From contig CAYYBZ010000177.1 of NCBI GenBank assembly GCA_964470285.1, forward strand, positions 1-5,192: a stretch of DNA of 5,192 nt, in the 5' to 3' direction. The notes under the pieces were generated by a model, which made no database searches, was not told the origin of the DNA, and saw only the letters and a list, made by a program, of their open reading frames with translations. The first letter of the stretch is position 1, and each line of letters starts with the position of its first letter. Position numbers and translations under genes: made by a program. Below, one piece after another: positions 4,552 to 5,192 of the stretch. This stretch comes from CAYYBZ01 sp964470285 [NCBI: uncultured Oligoflexia bacterium]. GTDB taxonomy: Bacteria; Bdellovibrionota_G; CAYYBZ01.

Positions 4552-5192
4552 ATGGACAAACTTTTAATAAATCTTATCGCATTCTTCTCAAAAGTGGAGG
4601 AGTTCTTCAGCCAGTTTGAAAAGATGCTTAATCAGGAATTTTTAGGTTTTGAAGTATTCTATATCTTTTCGTTAGGCATGTTTATCGCCGTCTTCCTTCT
4701 CCTATACTTACTTTTCTCCTTTAAACTCCGAAGGGCCAGGAAAGAAATAAAATCGTTTCATGATAAGTTTGAAAGCTTTAAAGATGAAATAAATCTTAAG
4801 CTTGCCTCATCAGGAACACCGAAAAGTTCCGCAGATTCGGTCATAGATGAAATGTTCAGCACAAAAAAGATTTCAAAAGAAAAAGCAAAAGAAGAAGAAA
4901 CCGGAGTAAGGCAGGTTGAAGAACCGGACAACTTTTTTGAAGAATTACCCGGCGAAAAAACTGGTGAATTTGAATCATCCACAAAAAACCCCGAACCTTC
5001 ATCAAAACCTCAGGTATCCTCAAAATCACAAACGGAGCCCGAGCTTGTTGTTGATGAAAAAAATGTTGAAGAGAACGGTGATACAGGGGATGAAGCGTTA
5101 AACGAAAAATCCCCGGAAAAGCCCCGTGAAATTTCAAAAGCGCAGGAAATAAGCATCAATGAAGCCGATCTGGCTAAACTCGAGCCGAAGCT
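4552..5192 (+). CDS. Single-pass membrane protein with long acidic low-complexity tail (3' end outside window)
   Basis: The frame opens at the ATG at 4552 and stays open to the last base, giving 213 full codons; the stop is beyond the window. An in-frame TGA at 4543 excludes an earlier start. The ribosome-binding site is poor, since nothing better than CCGG lies upstream, so translation may be weak. Residues 1-30 form an amphipathic aromatic helix (MDKLLINLIAFFSKV and onward). Residues about 34-57 are a transmembrane segment, followed at once by the basic KLRRARKEIK (58-67), which by the positive-inside rule puts the C-terminal part in the cytoplasm. A short coiled-coil-like stretch (about 62-84) leads into more than 120 residues rich in Glu, Lys, Ser and Pro with little predicted structure. 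No family is recognised. A membrane-anchored scaffold or a tether for a domain encoded past the window edge is conceivable. Confidence 0.85.
   Translation, partial: MDKLLINLIAFFSKVEEFFSQFEKMLNQEFLGFEVFYIFSLGMFIAVFLLLYLLFSFKLRRARKEIKSFHDKFESFKDEINLKLASSGTPKSSADSVIDEMFSTKKISKEKAKEEETGVRQVEEPDNFFEELPGEKTGEFESSTKNPEPSSKPQVSSKSQTEPELVVDEKNVEENGDTGDEALNEKSPEKPREISKAQEISINEADLAKLEPK

Noticed and set aside
4437-4619. 60-codon frame starting at TTG between the last two genes
   Set aside because: It has no ribosome-binding site and overlaps the clearly coding start of the membrane protein in another frame.

Overview
This is an A+T-rich (by eye about 60%) bacterial chromosome segment. It holds six protein genes, two of them cut by the window edges, and one tRNA gene, all on the + strand. 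Two lipoproteins with spirochaete-style lipoboxes, a HEAT-repeat exported protein, low to moderate GC and a textbook sigma-54 promoter fit a treponeme of the Treponema denticola type. That assignment is an inference from style, not from a recognised marker gene.

Layout: 1-567 is the C-terminal end of a beta-propeller-like protein. 668-1183 is adenine phosphoribosyltransferase (apt), the only enzyme I can name firmly. A tRNA-Arg(CCU) starts six bases after the apt stop codon. Behind it, 1262-1490 is a non-coding segment packed with inverted repeats and ending in an imperfect second copy of the tRNA 3' end. From 1560 a predicted exported HEAT-repeat protein has its own sigma-70-type promoter.

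2501-3850 is a two-gene unit of tyrosine-rich lipoproteins. It is preceded by a near-perfect sigma-54 (-24/-12) promoter and by direct repeats at an enhancer-like distance. Both proteins should be co-expressed on a regulatory cue and displayed at the cell envelope.

3851-4106 is a long leader. It contains two stable hairpins and a C-rich segment that can pair either with the Shine-Dalgarno of the next gene or with an upstream G-rich strand, which is the logic of a cis-acting translational switch. The gene it precedes (4107-4433) encodes a small basic protein with a Rho-N/SAP-like helical motif. A single-pass membrane protein with a long acidic, low-complexity tail starts at 4552 and runs off the window.

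The most promising undescribed elements are the switch-like leader, the sigma-54 lipoprotein unit and the structured tRNA-associated element. No CRISPR array, transposase, rRNA gene or toxin-antitoxin pair is visible.
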